Positions 7,639-14,654 are shown, numbered from the stretch's first letter. The stretch: 24,036 bases of DNA from JAVBLK01 sp031553565 (GCA_031553565.1 JAVBLK010000032.1:1-24036); one strand, 5' to 3'. Numbers and translations are program-made. The notes: generated by a model from the letters alone, not told the origin.

Positions 7639-7812
7639 TTATAACGTAATACTAATCCTCATTATAATTTACTAATCTTTCGCCATCTTTTCGGTACAAA
7701 GCCGCCTAAAATGCTCGCGCGTAGGCTTTGCTACGCGCTCCGCTTTTAGCCGACTTTGCCCCCCAAAAATCCTTGCGAAATATTGGTAAATTATAGATGG
7801 TATTAGTATAAA
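7639..7812. repeat. Fold-back element B
   Basis: This is a 174-bp imperfect palindrome. The outer arms share TTATA...TAATAC followed by TATAATTTAC and TTTCGC blocks in inverted order. The inner arms pair a GCCTAAAATGCTC-like left part with GAGC...TTTTAGCC-like bases on the right. The central hairpin at 7718-7733 is GCGCGTAG, loop GCTTTG region, CTACGCGC. The inner right arm (TTTGCCCCCCAAAAATCC) resembles those of elements C and D. Confidence 0.7.
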
Positions 7813-7851
7813 TTGTTTTCCGCGAGAAGCGGAGCAAAAACATTGCCGCTT

Positions 7852-8052
7852 TTATGCGGTCGCGTTCAGTTTCTTCAGCATTGCGTTTAAGTCTATGCCG
7901 TGCGCGGCTGCGGCCTGTTCTATGTTCTCGCCGTGGGAAATCGGGCAGCCCAGACAGTGCATCCCGAACTCGTAAAAGACCTCGGCAAGATTTTCGTCCA
8001 GCTTCAGTACGTCTGCGATCAGCATATCCTTGGTAATTTTCTTATCAGCCAT
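7852..8052 (-). CDS. DUF1858 domain redox-type protein
   Basis: The 66-residue protein consists of one DUF1858 domain, the small domain often linked to hybrid-cluster proteins and annotated as a redox disulfide domain. MHCLGCPIS carries the CxxC pair (C33, C36), followed by an E-N-I-E-Q-A..HGID segment typical of the family. A role in redox or sulfur chemistry is likely by family, but the partner is not encoded here. The start is supported by GGAGGA 8 bases upstream (8061-8066 on the plus strand). It is expressed from a separate minus-strand promoter at 8290-8318, with repeat A2 in its leader. Confidence 0.85.
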   Translation of the reverse strand: MADKKITKDMLIADVLKLDENLAEVFYEFGMHCLGCPISHGENIEQAAAAHGIDLNAMLKKLNATA

Positions 8053-8076
8053 TTTGTATATCCTCCGTAAAATTTA

Positions 8077-8236
8077 GGAATCGCTGAATAATTCGATATA
8101 ATTTATTGCCGCGTCTTTTTTGCCTGAAAACGCCTTCTTTACTTAGCAAATAGTTCTACTATTTGCGTCAAAAACAAGTCATTTTCCAGGCTAAAAAATA
8201 CTTGCTCTAAATTGATCTCATTTATTCATCGCTTCC
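8077..8236. repeat. Fold-back repeat A2 (family A)
   Basis: This is a 160-bp copy bounded by GGAATCGC and GCTTCC. TTTA stands directly outside both ends (8073-8076 and 8237-8240) as a possible 4-bp target duplication. The central hairpin is at 8146-8166 (CAAATAGT, loop TCT, ACTATTTG, plus a G-C closing pair). It lies in the 5' leader of the DUF1858 gene. Confidence 0.8.
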
Positions 8237-8289
8237 TTTATATCTTTTTGAACGCCGAAACAATATCGGAAAAGTTTATTGCAAGACAT

Positions 8290-8318
8290 AGTATATACCT
8301 CTTTATATAAAAATACAA
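8290..8318 (-). promoter_or_regulatory. Promoter for the DUF1858 gene
   Basis: On the minus strand, TTGTAT (8313-8318) and TATACT (8290-8295) are spaced by 17 bases. Transcription would run through repeat A2 into the DUF1858 gene. Confidence 0.6.
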
Positions 8319-8351
8319 GCGTTGGGCCGGCGGCAGAAAGGCTGCGTGCGT

Positions 8352-8891
8352 TCATAAGCGCTGCGGTGCTATTTTTTTCAGGAGGACGCTGAGAGGCTTA
8401 TAGAGCACAAGCACTATGGCGAAGTTGCTTACCATATGGATCACGTCGAAAAGTATGCCTGCGGCGTAGAGCGGAACAAACGCGACGCCCGCGACGATGC
8501 TTTGACACGCGGCCATAAGCGCGCCGAAAATAAACGACATAAAGAAAGCGAACAGCGCGTAAACAAGGGGAGAGCGGACGCCGCTTTTATGGATAAGATA
8601 AGACAGCAGGCATAAGAGATTCCAGTATAAAAAATAACCAATAATAATACTGGGAAATGACATTGTCTTTGGATAGATTATTGGGTCAAGCGCGCAAAAG
8701 ACATTGACGGCAATCATTGTCGGCATATATCCGAACGCCGAGGCAAAAACGATTATAAAAACCGTCACGACTTCGACGTTGGCGATTAACGCTAAGGAAT
8801 ATTTGCCTGCGACCAGCAGCGCCGCCATGATAGCGGTGAAAACGATAAATATCGCGGGGGAACCGCCGCTTTTGCTTTTTGCGCCGGACAT
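8352..8891 (-). CDS. ECF transporter S component, probably for cobalamin or a precursor
   Basis: The 179-residue protein has about five to six membrane segments and looks like the substrate-binding (S) subunit of an energy-coupling-factor importer. The first segment carries AALLVAGK, containing the A24xxxA28 pattern that contacts EcfT in this class. The ANVEVVTVFIIVFASAFGY stretch is typical of an S-component subfamily. No ATPase or T gene is adjacent on this strand, so it would use the shared module encoded at 10941-13563. It starts 3 bases after the DUF4430 stop and is translationally coupled to it, under the same cobalamin riboswitch. Substrate assignment to vitamin B12 or a related corrinoid is inferred from that context, not from sequence. 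Confidence 0.8.
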   Translation of the reverse strand: MSGAKSKSGGSPAIFIVFTAIMAALLVAGKYSLALIANVEVVTVFIIVFASAFGYMPTMIAVNVFCALDPIIYPKTMSFPSIIIGYFLYWNLLCLLSYLIHKSGVRSPLVYALFAFFMSFIFGALMAACQSIVAGVAFVPLYAAGILFDVIHMVSNFAIVLVLYKPLSVLLKKIAPQRL

Positions 8892-8894
8892 AGT

Positions 8895-9800
8895 TTAAAA
8901 GCTTACCCACTTAATCATAATGAAGGAGCCGTCAAATATAACAAAGCCCGGAATTCCGGGATTGCCGGACGGGTATATATCCCAGCCGGCCGTATCGAGA
9001 TCGGTGTATTCGTTGCTTTCAAACAGCGCGTCGTCCCAATTCACGTGCCAAGAGCAAAAGACCTGATAGTATTTAGCGCTGTCCTTTTCTCCGTTGACCG
9101 AGTTCACAAAGGATGTGCCGAAAGACGTTAAGACCTCGAAAGTGAGCCCGCCATTTTTTCCAGTGATCTCATCAAGCAACCCGTGCACGGTGCTTTGCGC
9201 AGTAGTGCATTGAGTGCGTACAAAGCGGGAGTCGGAAAAATAAACTGTTACCGTCACATCTTTTTTTCCTTGAGACGGCAGCCAGTACGCACTGTCGGCC
9301 AAGAAGTCCGGATATTTGCTGTCGGTATATGTACCATCCGTTTTTATCTTTTCGGGGATAAAACTATACTTTTCGCCGTCCTTTAATTTCAGCTGTTTAA
9401 CGCCGTAATTTGCGGCCTTGCCGTTGACATATATCTTAAAATACTCGGTACTCCTGTCGGGGGAATAGCCGTAAAAGCCGGTTACAAAGCCCGAAGCGTC
9501 TATACCGACTTCAAGCCCCGCGTCGGCCTTAAGATACATCAGGTAATCGTAAACGGTAGCGTCTTTCTTGCCTTTGTCGAAATCGGACGAAGCGTTTTTA
9601 AAGCTGTAGATCTTATCGCCGGGGACAACTATTTCCGCCTTTATCGTCTTGACGCCGGGGGAGGCGGGGTTGATCACAGTAAACCACAGGATAAGCATTA
9701 CGGCAGTTAAAACGACGGCCGTTAATGCTGCGGCTGCGGCAATGATTTTCTTTCGCCGTACGGGATTTTTGGCGGTCGCGCCGCCATGATTATCAGACAT
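8895..9800 (-). CDS. Membrane-anchored tandem DUF4430 (transcobalamin-like) protein
   Basis: The 301-residue protein has a basic N-terminus, one hydrophobic anchor (about 19-42) and an extracellular part. The first DUF4430/transcobalamin-like C-terminal domain (about 80-155) shows the TVYDYLMYLK, GFVTGFYGY, YFKIYVNGKAANYGV and L.DGEKYSF segments that mark the family. The second, more divergent copy spans about 180-301, with VHGLLDEI and a W-rich YYQVFCSWHVNWDD stretch. In animal intrinsic factor and transcobalamin this fold caps the B12 site. GGAGG at 9811-9815 is the ribosome-binding site. The gene lies directly below a cobalamin riboswitch and above an S component, so capture of B12 or a corrinoid at the cell surface is the best reading. 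Confidence 0.8.
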   Translation of the reverse strand: MSDNHGGATAKNPVRRKKIIAAAAALTAVVLTAVMLILWFTVINPASPGVKTIKAEIVVPGDKIYSFKNASSDFDKGKKDATVYDYLMYLKADAGLEVGIDASGFVTGFYGYSPDRSTEYFKIYVNGKAANYGVKQLKLKDGEKYSFIPEKIKTDGTYTDSKYPDFLADSAYWLPSQGKKDVTVTVYFSDSRFVRTQCTTAQSTVHGLLDEITGKNGGLTFEVLTSFGTSFVNSVNGEKDSAKYYQVFCSWHVNWDDALFESNEYTDLDTAGWDIYPSGNPGIPGFVIFDGSFIMIKWVSF

Positions 9801-9838
9801 TTCCTTTCTCCCTCCGAGAAAATAAAATTATTTAAAGC

Positions 9839-10185
9839 TTTTTCAAGCAGGTTTCCTGACTTTTCCGGCGCGGCGTCTCTTGCCTTAAAGGAAACGCTGA
9901 ATAATTCGATATAATTTACAGCGGCGTCTTTTTCGCCTGAAAACATCTTCTTTCCTTCACAAATAGTTCTACTATTTGCTGCAAAAACAAGCCGTTTTCA
10001 TACTGAAAAATACTTGCTCTAAATTAACCTCATTTATTCATCGTTCCTTAACTGTTTTCCCTTCCCGCGAAAAATTTTTGCGCAGTGGAAAAACATCCGA
10101 ACCGACAGTAGCGGGGGCTGTACGGGCGTTACCCGTTTCCCTTTTAACCCTTAACTCTTTGCATAAGAAAAGGGCACTTGAAAAA
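9839..10185 (-). ncRNA. Cobalamin riboswitch interrupted by repeat A3
   Basis: On the minus strand the B12-box order is clear. P1 is a perfect 9-bp pairing of 10177-10185 with 9839-9847. P2 pairs CCCTT with AAGGG. Next come AAAAGGGAA (about 10136-10144), P3 CGGG/CCCG, CCCGCTACTGT (10105-10115), CCACTG (10083-10088), GGGAAGG (10059-10066) and, after a gap, AGTCAGGAAACCTGC (9847-9861). The gap holds the 159-bp repeat A3; without it only about 36 bases would separate the last two blocks, giving a compact aptamer. The 3' end is 39 bases from the DUF4430 ATG and no terminator is seen, so translational control is likely. Confidence 0.85.
9889..10047. repeat. Fold-back repeat A3 (family A), inside the riboswitch
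   Basis: This is a 159-bp copy with AGGAAACGCTGAATAA at the left and a near-complement at the right. TTAA stands outside both ends (9885-9888, 10048-10051). The central hairpin CAAATAGT, loop TCT, ACTATTTG lies at about 9960-9978. It sits between the conserved GGGAAGG and AGTCAGG blocks of the cobalamin aptamer. Confidence 0.85.
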
Positions 10186-10192
10186 TATTTAA

Positions 10193-10349
10193 GAAAACAC
10201 TGAATATTCGGTTAAATTTACAGCGGTGTCTTTTTCGCCTGAAAACGTCTTCTTTTTTTGCAAATAGTTCTACTATTTACTGCAAAAACAAGCCGTTTTC
10301 ATGCTGAAAAATACTTGCTCTAAATTAACCTCATTTATTCATTGTTTTC
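10193..10349. repeat. Fold-back repeat A4 (family A)
   Basis: This is a 157-bp copy flanked by TTAA on both sides (10189-10192, 10350-10353). Its ends, GAAAACACTGAATA and complement, differ from A3 at positions that are changed on both arms together. The central hairpin at about 10261-10278 is the same as in A2 and A3. It fills the leader between the promoter at 10362 and the riboswitch. Confidence 0.85.
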
Positions 10350-10361
10350 TTAATTCTCTTA

Positions 10362-10390
10362 AATATAATACAGGGGGGAAATTATGTCAA
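10362..10390 (-). promoter_or_regulatory. Promoter of the riboswitch-DUF4430-S component operon
   Basis: On the minus strand TTGACA (10385-10390) and TATATT (10362-10367) are spaced 17 bases apart. Transcription would begin near 10355. It would cross A4, then the riboswitch with A3, before reaching the DUF4430 gene after about 555 leader bases. Confidence 0.7.
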
Positions 10391-10442
10391 GGAAACAATG
10401 ACTTGCGGCGGACAGGCCGCATGCGGAATAAGGTTTTTTCAG

Positions 10443-10697
10443 TTATAAAACCAATACGATCAGCGTCAGCATTATCAGTCCCGGTACCCCTAAAAAGCCT
10501 ATAATAAACGCGTTCATCGGATTGAGCGGCAGGGCAATTATCCCGAACAGGTTGAACGCGATAATGATGGCCGCGCCTAAAACCGAGGAGAGCAGCAGCC
10601 GCAAATACCATTTGACGCGGCTCTTGAAAAGCCAGCAGCACAGCACTATCAGGATCAAACCTATGATAAAGCCCGTTATAATCTCCGCATATACCAT
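10443..10697 (-). CDS. BofA-family protein (pro-sigma-K processing inhibitor type)
   Basis: The 84-residue protein has three hydrophobic segments. Its second half (NLFGI.ALPLNPMNAFIIGFLGVPGLIMLTLI, about 49-80) carries the family hallmark N-x-F..G..GVPG-x-x-x-L. In Bacillus, BofA sits in the forespore outer membrane and holds back the SpoIVFB protease that activates sigma-K. The family call is good; the exact role here is by homology. The start lacks a strong Shine-Dalgarno site. The gene is alone, upstream of and divergent from the ecf cluster. Its presence supports a sporulating Clostridia-type host. Confidence 0.8.
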   Translation of the reverse strand: MVYAEIITGFIIGLILIVLCCWLFKSRVKWYLRLLLSSVLGAAIIIAFNLFGIIALPLNPMNAFIIGFLGVPGLIMLTLIVLVL

Positions 10698-10781
10698 ATA
10701 CTATGCTTATTCGCGGACAAGCAGGGGTATGACGGTAATTAAGCGACTAAACGAAACGTGTTTTCCGTTGTCCAAACTTAA

Positions 10782-10811
10782 GTGACATCGCAAACCGCTT
10801 TGTGCTATAAT
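10782..10811 (+). promoter_or_regulatory. Promoter of the ecf operon
   Basis: GTGACA (10782-10787) and TATAAT (10806-10811) are separated by 18 bases. The leader of about 120 bases contains small hairpins (GGCAG/CTGCC near 10824-10846 and TGCC-AAAA-GGCA near 10842-10853). I recognise no known riboswitch there. Confidence 0.6.
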
Positions 10812-10940
10812 GTTTTCTACTTTACGAGGCAGCTGAAGCCGCACTGCCAAAAGGCACGGGCAAAAACAAATTGTTTGGATATTCAGCCGGATGATTTTTT
10901 GCGGCGCAGTAACGGCCAAGGATAAAAAAAGAAAGAATTT

Positions 10941-12725
10941 TTGGGATTTATCGAACTTACAAACGTCAGCTTTGACTATAACGGCGAGCCGCCCGTCCGC
11001 GCGGTAAAAAACGTCAGCCTTTCCATAGAGGAGGGCGAGTTTGTCGCGCTTGCGGGACATAACGGCAGCGGCAAGAGTACCCTTGCAAAGCTTTTGAACG
11101 GCATTTTGACACCGAAAGAGGGGACAGTTTTAATCAACGGCATGGATACCGCTGACAGCGGCAAGCTGTACGACATCCGCAAGACCCTGGGTATCGTATT
11201 CCAAAACCCCGATAACCAGATGGTGGCGACCATCATTGAGGACGACGTGGCGTTCGGCCCCGAAAATGTCGGGATACCGCAGCCGGAGATCAGGGAGCGG
11301 GTAGACCGCGCGCTGTCCGCCGTCGGTATGTCCGAATACGCGCATAAGACCGCGTCCAGATTGAGCGGCGGGCAGAAACAGCGGGTCGCGATCGCGGGGA
11401 TTTTGGCGCTGAAGCCCAAGGTCATCGTGTTGGACGAAAGTACGGCAATGCTTGATCCCAAGGGGCGCAAGGAGGTTTTGGAAACCGTTATGCGCCTTAA
11501 CCGCGAGGAAAAGATAACCGTCATCCTGATCACGCACTATATGGAGGAGGCGCTGCTGGCCGACAGGATATATATTATGAACCAGGGCAGTGTGATCCTT
11601 TCCGGCGGGCGCGGGATCTTTACAGAGCGCGCGCAAGAGTTAAAAGAGGCCGGTTTGGACCTGCCGCGCGCAGGAAGCATCGCGCAGGCACTGCGTGAAA
11701 GGGGCGTACCTGTCGCGACGGGGACGCTGGACGCGGAGGGCTTGGGCGCGGAGCTTATAAGACTTCTGAAAGGCAAGCCTGCGGCTGCCGGCAGAAAGGC
11801 CGGGGCGGTCAGTGACGGCGTTACCTGCGTCGCCGCCGAAAAGCTTTCATACGCATATTCGCCCAACACTACTTTCCGCACGGACGCGCTTTATAAGCTC
11901 TCTTGTATCGTGCGCGAGGGCGATTTTTACGGCATTATCGGACACAGCGGCAGCGGGAAATCGACCTTTGTGCAGCACATCAACGGGCTGATAAAGGTGC
12001 AGAAACCCTCCAAAAAAGAAATTCGGCGCGCCAGGCGGGCGGGGCAGGCCCCTGATTACGGCACGATAGTCGTAAACGGCGCTGACTTAAGCAAAAAATA
12101 CGACCATATGCTGCTGCGCTCGTCCGTCGGCATGGTTTTTCAATACCCCGAGTACCAGCTCTTTGACGAGACGGTCGAAAAGGACGTAGGCTTCGGCCCG
12201 AGGAACCTCGGCTTGCCGAAAGAAGAAATAGATATCAGAGTAAGGGCTGCCATAGAGGCTGTCGGCCTCGATTTTGACGCCGTAAAGTCCGTGTCGCCGT
12301 TCGAGCTGTCCGGCGGCCAGAAACGGCGCGTGGCGATCGCGGGCGTTATTGCAATGCGCCCGAAGGTCCTGATACTGGACGAACCCGCGGCAGGGCTTGA
12401 CCCAAAGGGCAGAAAGGAAATAATGTCGCTTATCCTGAAAATCAAGCAGGAGACGACGCCGACAATTATCATGATCAGCCACGACATGGACGAGATCGCG
12501 CGTTACTGCAACCGCGTACTGGTCTTGAATAAAGGAAAAAAAGAGTACGAGCTTTCCACAGAGGAGCTATTTGAGAAGGCGGAGGAATTGCGCGGATTGG
12601 GTCTGGACGTGCCTATGGCGGCGACCCTTACGCAAAGCCTACGGAAAAACGGTATCGAAATAGGCGGCGGCGTTTGCCGTGACGGTGGACTTATCGATGC
12701 GGCGGCGGAGATATATCATGCGTGA
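10941..12725 (+). CDS. Fused EcfA1-EcfA2 ATPase of the ECF energy-coupling module
   Basis: One 594-residue chain contains two complete ABC ATPase domains, normally separate proteins in Firmicutes. Domain 1 has Walker A GHNGSGKS (39-46), QNPDNQ (88-93), LSGGQ (141-145), Walker B LDEST (164-168) and the switch H199. Domain 2 has GHSGSGKS (334-341), QYPEYQ (401-406), LSGGQ (456-460), LDEPAAG (479-485) and H514. Both ATP sites look competent. The linker at about 240-300 joins the A1-type C-terminal domain to A2. ATP hydrolysis would drive EcfT and exchangeable S components for vitamins. It starts at TTG with only a weak purine-rich site. The ecfT gene overlaps its end by 8 bases. The fusion frame is open throughout with no sign of a frameshift artefact. 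Confidence 0.9.
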   Translation: MGFIELTNVSFDYNGEPPVRAVKNVSLSIEEGEFVALAGHNGSGKSTLAKLLNGILTPKEGTVLINGMDTADSGKLYDIRKTLGIVFQNPDNQMVATIIEDDVAFGPENVGIPQPEIRERVDRALSAVGMSEYAHKTASRLSGGQKQRVAIAGILALKPKVIVLDESTAMLDPKGRKEVLETVMRLNREEKITVILITHYMEEALLADRIYIMNQGSVILSGGRGIFTERAQELKEAGLDLPRAGSIAQALRERGVPVATGTLDAEGLGAELIRLLKGKPAAAGRKAGAVSDGVTCVAAEKLSYAYSPNTTFRTDALYKLSCIVREGDFYGIIGHSGSGKSTFVQHINGLIKVQKPSKKEIRRARRAGQAPDYGTIVVNGADLSKKYDHMLLRSSVGMVFQYPEYQLFDETVEKDVGFGPRNLGLPKEEIDIRVRAAIEAVGLDFDAVKSVSPFELSGGQKRRVAIAGVIAMRPKVLILDEPAAGLDPKGRKEIMSLILKIKQETTPTIIMISHDMDEIARYCNRVLVLNKGKKEYELSTEELFEKAEELRGLGLDVPMAATLTQSLRKNGIEIGGGVCRDGGLIDAAAEIYHA

Positions 12726-13563
12726 CGTAAGCTTCGGACAATTTTATCCCGCGTCGTCGTTTGTCCACCGTATGGACGCGCGCATCAAGTTCCTTTTGAT
12801 GATCGCCTATATCGTCTTTATTTTCTTTATAAGGAGCTATATCGGCTATGCGGTGACGCTGGCAGTCCTGATAGTGATAATAATCTGCTCGCGCGTGCCT
12901 GTAAGGCTGGTATTAAGAAGCCTTAAAATGATACTGTTCCTGATACTGTTTACGGCGGTGCTCAACGTGTTCTTTTACGGCGGCACTGCGGGCGAGGCGC
13001 CGATCGCGTCGTGGGGGATATTCAGCATCAGGCTGTCCGGGCTGCATTACGCCGCAAAAATGGCGTTAAGGCTGATGCTGCTGGTTTTGGGGCCGTCTAT
13101 ATTAACGCTTACGACCACGCCCGTGCAGATGACCGACGCGATAGAGAGCCTTTTGTATCCCTTGAAGCTGATACGTTTTCCCGTGCACGAGCTGGCGATG
13201 ATAATGAGCATCGCGCTGTCGATCGTGCCCACGCTGATGGACGAGACCGACAAAATTATCAAGGCGCAGAAGGCCAGGGGCGCGGACTTTGAAAGCGGCA
13301 ATATTTTTAAACGGGCCAAGGCGCTGATCCCTATTTTGATACCGCTGTTCGTGTCGTCTTTCAGGCGGGCCGACGATCTGGCGCTTGCGATGGACAGCCG
13401 CTGCTATAAGGGCGGGAAGGGGCGCACCAAACTGAAGGTGCCGCAGCTTACGTGGCGCGACGCGGTTGCGTCGGCGTTTATACTGCTGTTCGGCGCGGCG
13501 ATATTGTTTTTGAGTTATAACTGGTTTGACTGGGAGTTTATTAAGATCGTCACGAAGTATTAG
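12718..13563 (+). CDS. ecfT: EcfT, transmembrane coupling subunit of ECF transporters
   Basis: The roughly 281-residue protein has five to six membrane segments and the EcfT coupling signatures that grip the ATPase pair: QKARGADFE at about 194-202 and a second AMDSRCY block near 233-239. EcfT connects the ATPases to S components such as the one encoded at 8352-8891. The start at 12718 overlaps the ATPase stop and follows GGAG (12707-12710); a longer frame from 12679 lacks support. The truA gene follows after 6 bases. This order (ecfA, ecfT, truA, rplM, rpsI) is characteristic of Firmicutes. Confidence 0.92.
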   Translation: MRDVSFGQFYPASSFVHRMDARIKFLLMIAYIVFIFFIRSYIGYAVTLAVLIVIIICSRVPVRLVLRSLKMILFLILFTAVLNVFFYGGTAGEAPIASWGIFSIRLSGLHYAAKMALRLMLLVLGPSILTLTTTPVQMTDAIESLLYPLKLIRFPVHELAMIMSIALSIVPTLMDETDKIIKAQKARGADFESGNIFKRAKALIPILIPLFVSSFRRADDLALAMDSRCYKGGKGRTKLKVPQLTWRDAVASAFILLFGAAILFLSYNWFDWEFIKIVTKY

Positions 13564-13569
13564 TTTTAT

Positions 13570-14316
13570 ATGGAACGCGTAAAACTTACAATCGAATATA
13601 AGGGTACGGCGTACAGCGGCTGGCAGCGGCAGCTAAACGGCGTGGGCGTGCAGCAGGTCGTCGAGGAGGCGCTGTCGTATGTCCTCAACGAGGAGATAAA
13701 GATCACGGGCAGCGGCAGGACGGACGAGGGCGCGCACGCTATCGGCCAGGTCGCGCATTTCGACACCGCGACAAACGTCGATATATCGAAAATCGCGCTT
13801 GCCGCGAACAGTCATCTGCCGCAGGACATAAGGATACTTAAAAGCGAGCGGGCGGACGCAAAGTTCAACGCGCGGTTTGACGCGGTCCAAAAGACCTATT
13901 TGTATAAATGCTATGTCGGAAGCATCCGCAGCGCGCTCAGGGACGAGACGCACTGCCAGATCGTGCCGCCGCTGGATCTGGGCGATATGCGCGCCGCGGC
14001 CGCGCATTTTATCGGCAAGCACGATTTCAAGGCGTTTATGTCGACGGGCAGCTCGCCGCAGATCTCCACCGTCCGCGAGATATTCGATCTCAGGATCGAG
14101 GAGCGCGAGTTTAATGAGCTGTGGTTTTATGTTACCGGCAGCGGCTTCCTGTATAATATGGTAAGGATCATCGTCAGGACGCTTATCTCGGCGGGCAAGG
14201 GTAAAATAAAGCCTGCCGATATCCCGGGGATCATCCTGGCCGGGGACAGGCGCGTTGTCCGCGAGATCGCGCCGGCAAAAGGGTTGTATTTACTGGATAT
14301 CAACTACAGCAAATAA
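13570..14316 (+). CDS. truA: tRNA pseudouridine(38-40) synthase TruA
   Basis: TruA modifies U38-U40 in the anticodon arm of several tRNAs. The 248-residue protein shows the N-terminal YKGTAYSGWQRQ segment and GRTDEGAH with the catalytic D52. The HDFKAF segment and the C-terminal GSGFLYNMVRIIVRTL segment follow. The length is normal. It lies 6 bases after ecfT and is probably co-transcribed. A fold-back element and a new promoter separate it from rplM. Confidence 0.95.
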   Translation: MERVKLTIEYKGTAYSGWQRQLNGVGVQQVVEEALSYVLNEEIKITGSGRTDEGAHAIGQVAHFDTATNVDISKIALAANSHLPQDIRILKSERADAKFNARFDAVQKTYLYKCYVGSIRSALRDETHCQIVPPLDLGDMRAAAAHFIGKHDFKAFMSTGSSPQISTVREIFDLRIEEREFNELWFYVTGSGFLYNMVRIIVRTLISAGKGKIKPADIPGIILAGDRRVVREIAPAKGLYLLDINYSK

Positions 14317-14319
14317 ATA

Positions 14320-14456
14320 AAAACTGGTGTTAGCGGCGTGTGGATATATGAGGACAAAACGGGATAAAAGCACAGGCCCCGGCAGGGCCTAAGGCCGGGC
14401 AGTTTGTACAGCGTTATCCCAAACATTCGCCGGATACACAGCGGATTTCAGGTTTA
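14320..14456. repeat. Fold-back element G between truA and rplM
   Basis: This is an imperfect palindrome. GTGTGGATA...GGGATAA (14339-14367) faces TTATCCC...GGATACAC (14414-14439). The GC-rich centre at about 14377-14399 folds GGGCC, loop TAA, GGCC. The outermost arms (to about 14320 and 14456) match only loosely, so the limits are approximate. Confidence 0.55.
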
Positions 14457-14579
14457 ACTGCTATATATAAAGAAGCGCGGCAGCCGGGCCTGTTGAAGGG
14501 TTTCTATCCAGCCTCGGCGCGCCGCCGCGAAACCGTCCGTCAATAATTTTTTTATGTGCCGAAAACCCCGTTTTTTTAC
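14457..14579. other. Intergenic stretch before the rplM promoter
   Basis: No gene or known RNA is recognised. The part at 14475-14535 is GC-rich with GCGCGG and GCCGCC runs that may fold weakly, followed by a T-rich tract at 14544-14553 and another at 14570-14577. A terminator for the truA transcript is possible but not clear. Confidence 0.4.
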
Positions 14580-14608
14580 TTGACAAGAAAAAAGATACAT
14601 ATTAAACT
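14580..14608 (+). promoter_or_regulatory. Promoter of rplM-rpsI
   Basis: TTGACA (14580-14585) and TAAACT (14603-14608) are 17 bases apart, about 70 bases before the rplM start. The ribosomal genes can therefore be expressed apart from the ecf-truA operon. Confidence 0.7.
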
Positions 14609-14629
14609 TATGAAACATTAAAGGAAACC

Positions 14630-14654
14630 TATGTAAAGTATAGATTTTTACATA
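14630..14654 (+). promoter_or_regulatory. Leader hairpin upstream of rplM
   Basis: TATGTAAA (14630-14637) and TTTACATA (14647-14654) form a perfect 8-bp stem in the rplM leader, just before its ribosome-binding site. L13 leaders that may mediate autoregulation are known in low-GC Gram-positives. Whether this hairpin is one of them is inference. Confidence 0.45.

Noticed and set aside
9889..10349. Tandem A3 and A4 copies read as a CRISPR-like array
   Set aside because: There are only two units of about 158 bp with one spacer that is riboswitch sequence. There are no short direct repeats and no cas genes.
9976..10504. Two small plus-strand frames (9976-10203 and 10301-10504) sharing the peptide LKNTCSKLTSFIH
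   Set aside because: The shared peptide is the translation of the right arm of repeats A3 and A4. The similarity comes from the repeat and not from a gene family, and neither frame has a ribosome-binding site.
10811..10940. A known riboswitch in the ecf leader
   Set aside because: Only small hairpins are visible, and none of the conserved blocks of the vitamin riboswitches I know are present.
10707..11060. A 117-residue minus-strand frame upstream of the ecf operon
   Set aside because: It is antisense to the ecf promoter, leader and the start of the ATPase gene, and shows no protein family features.
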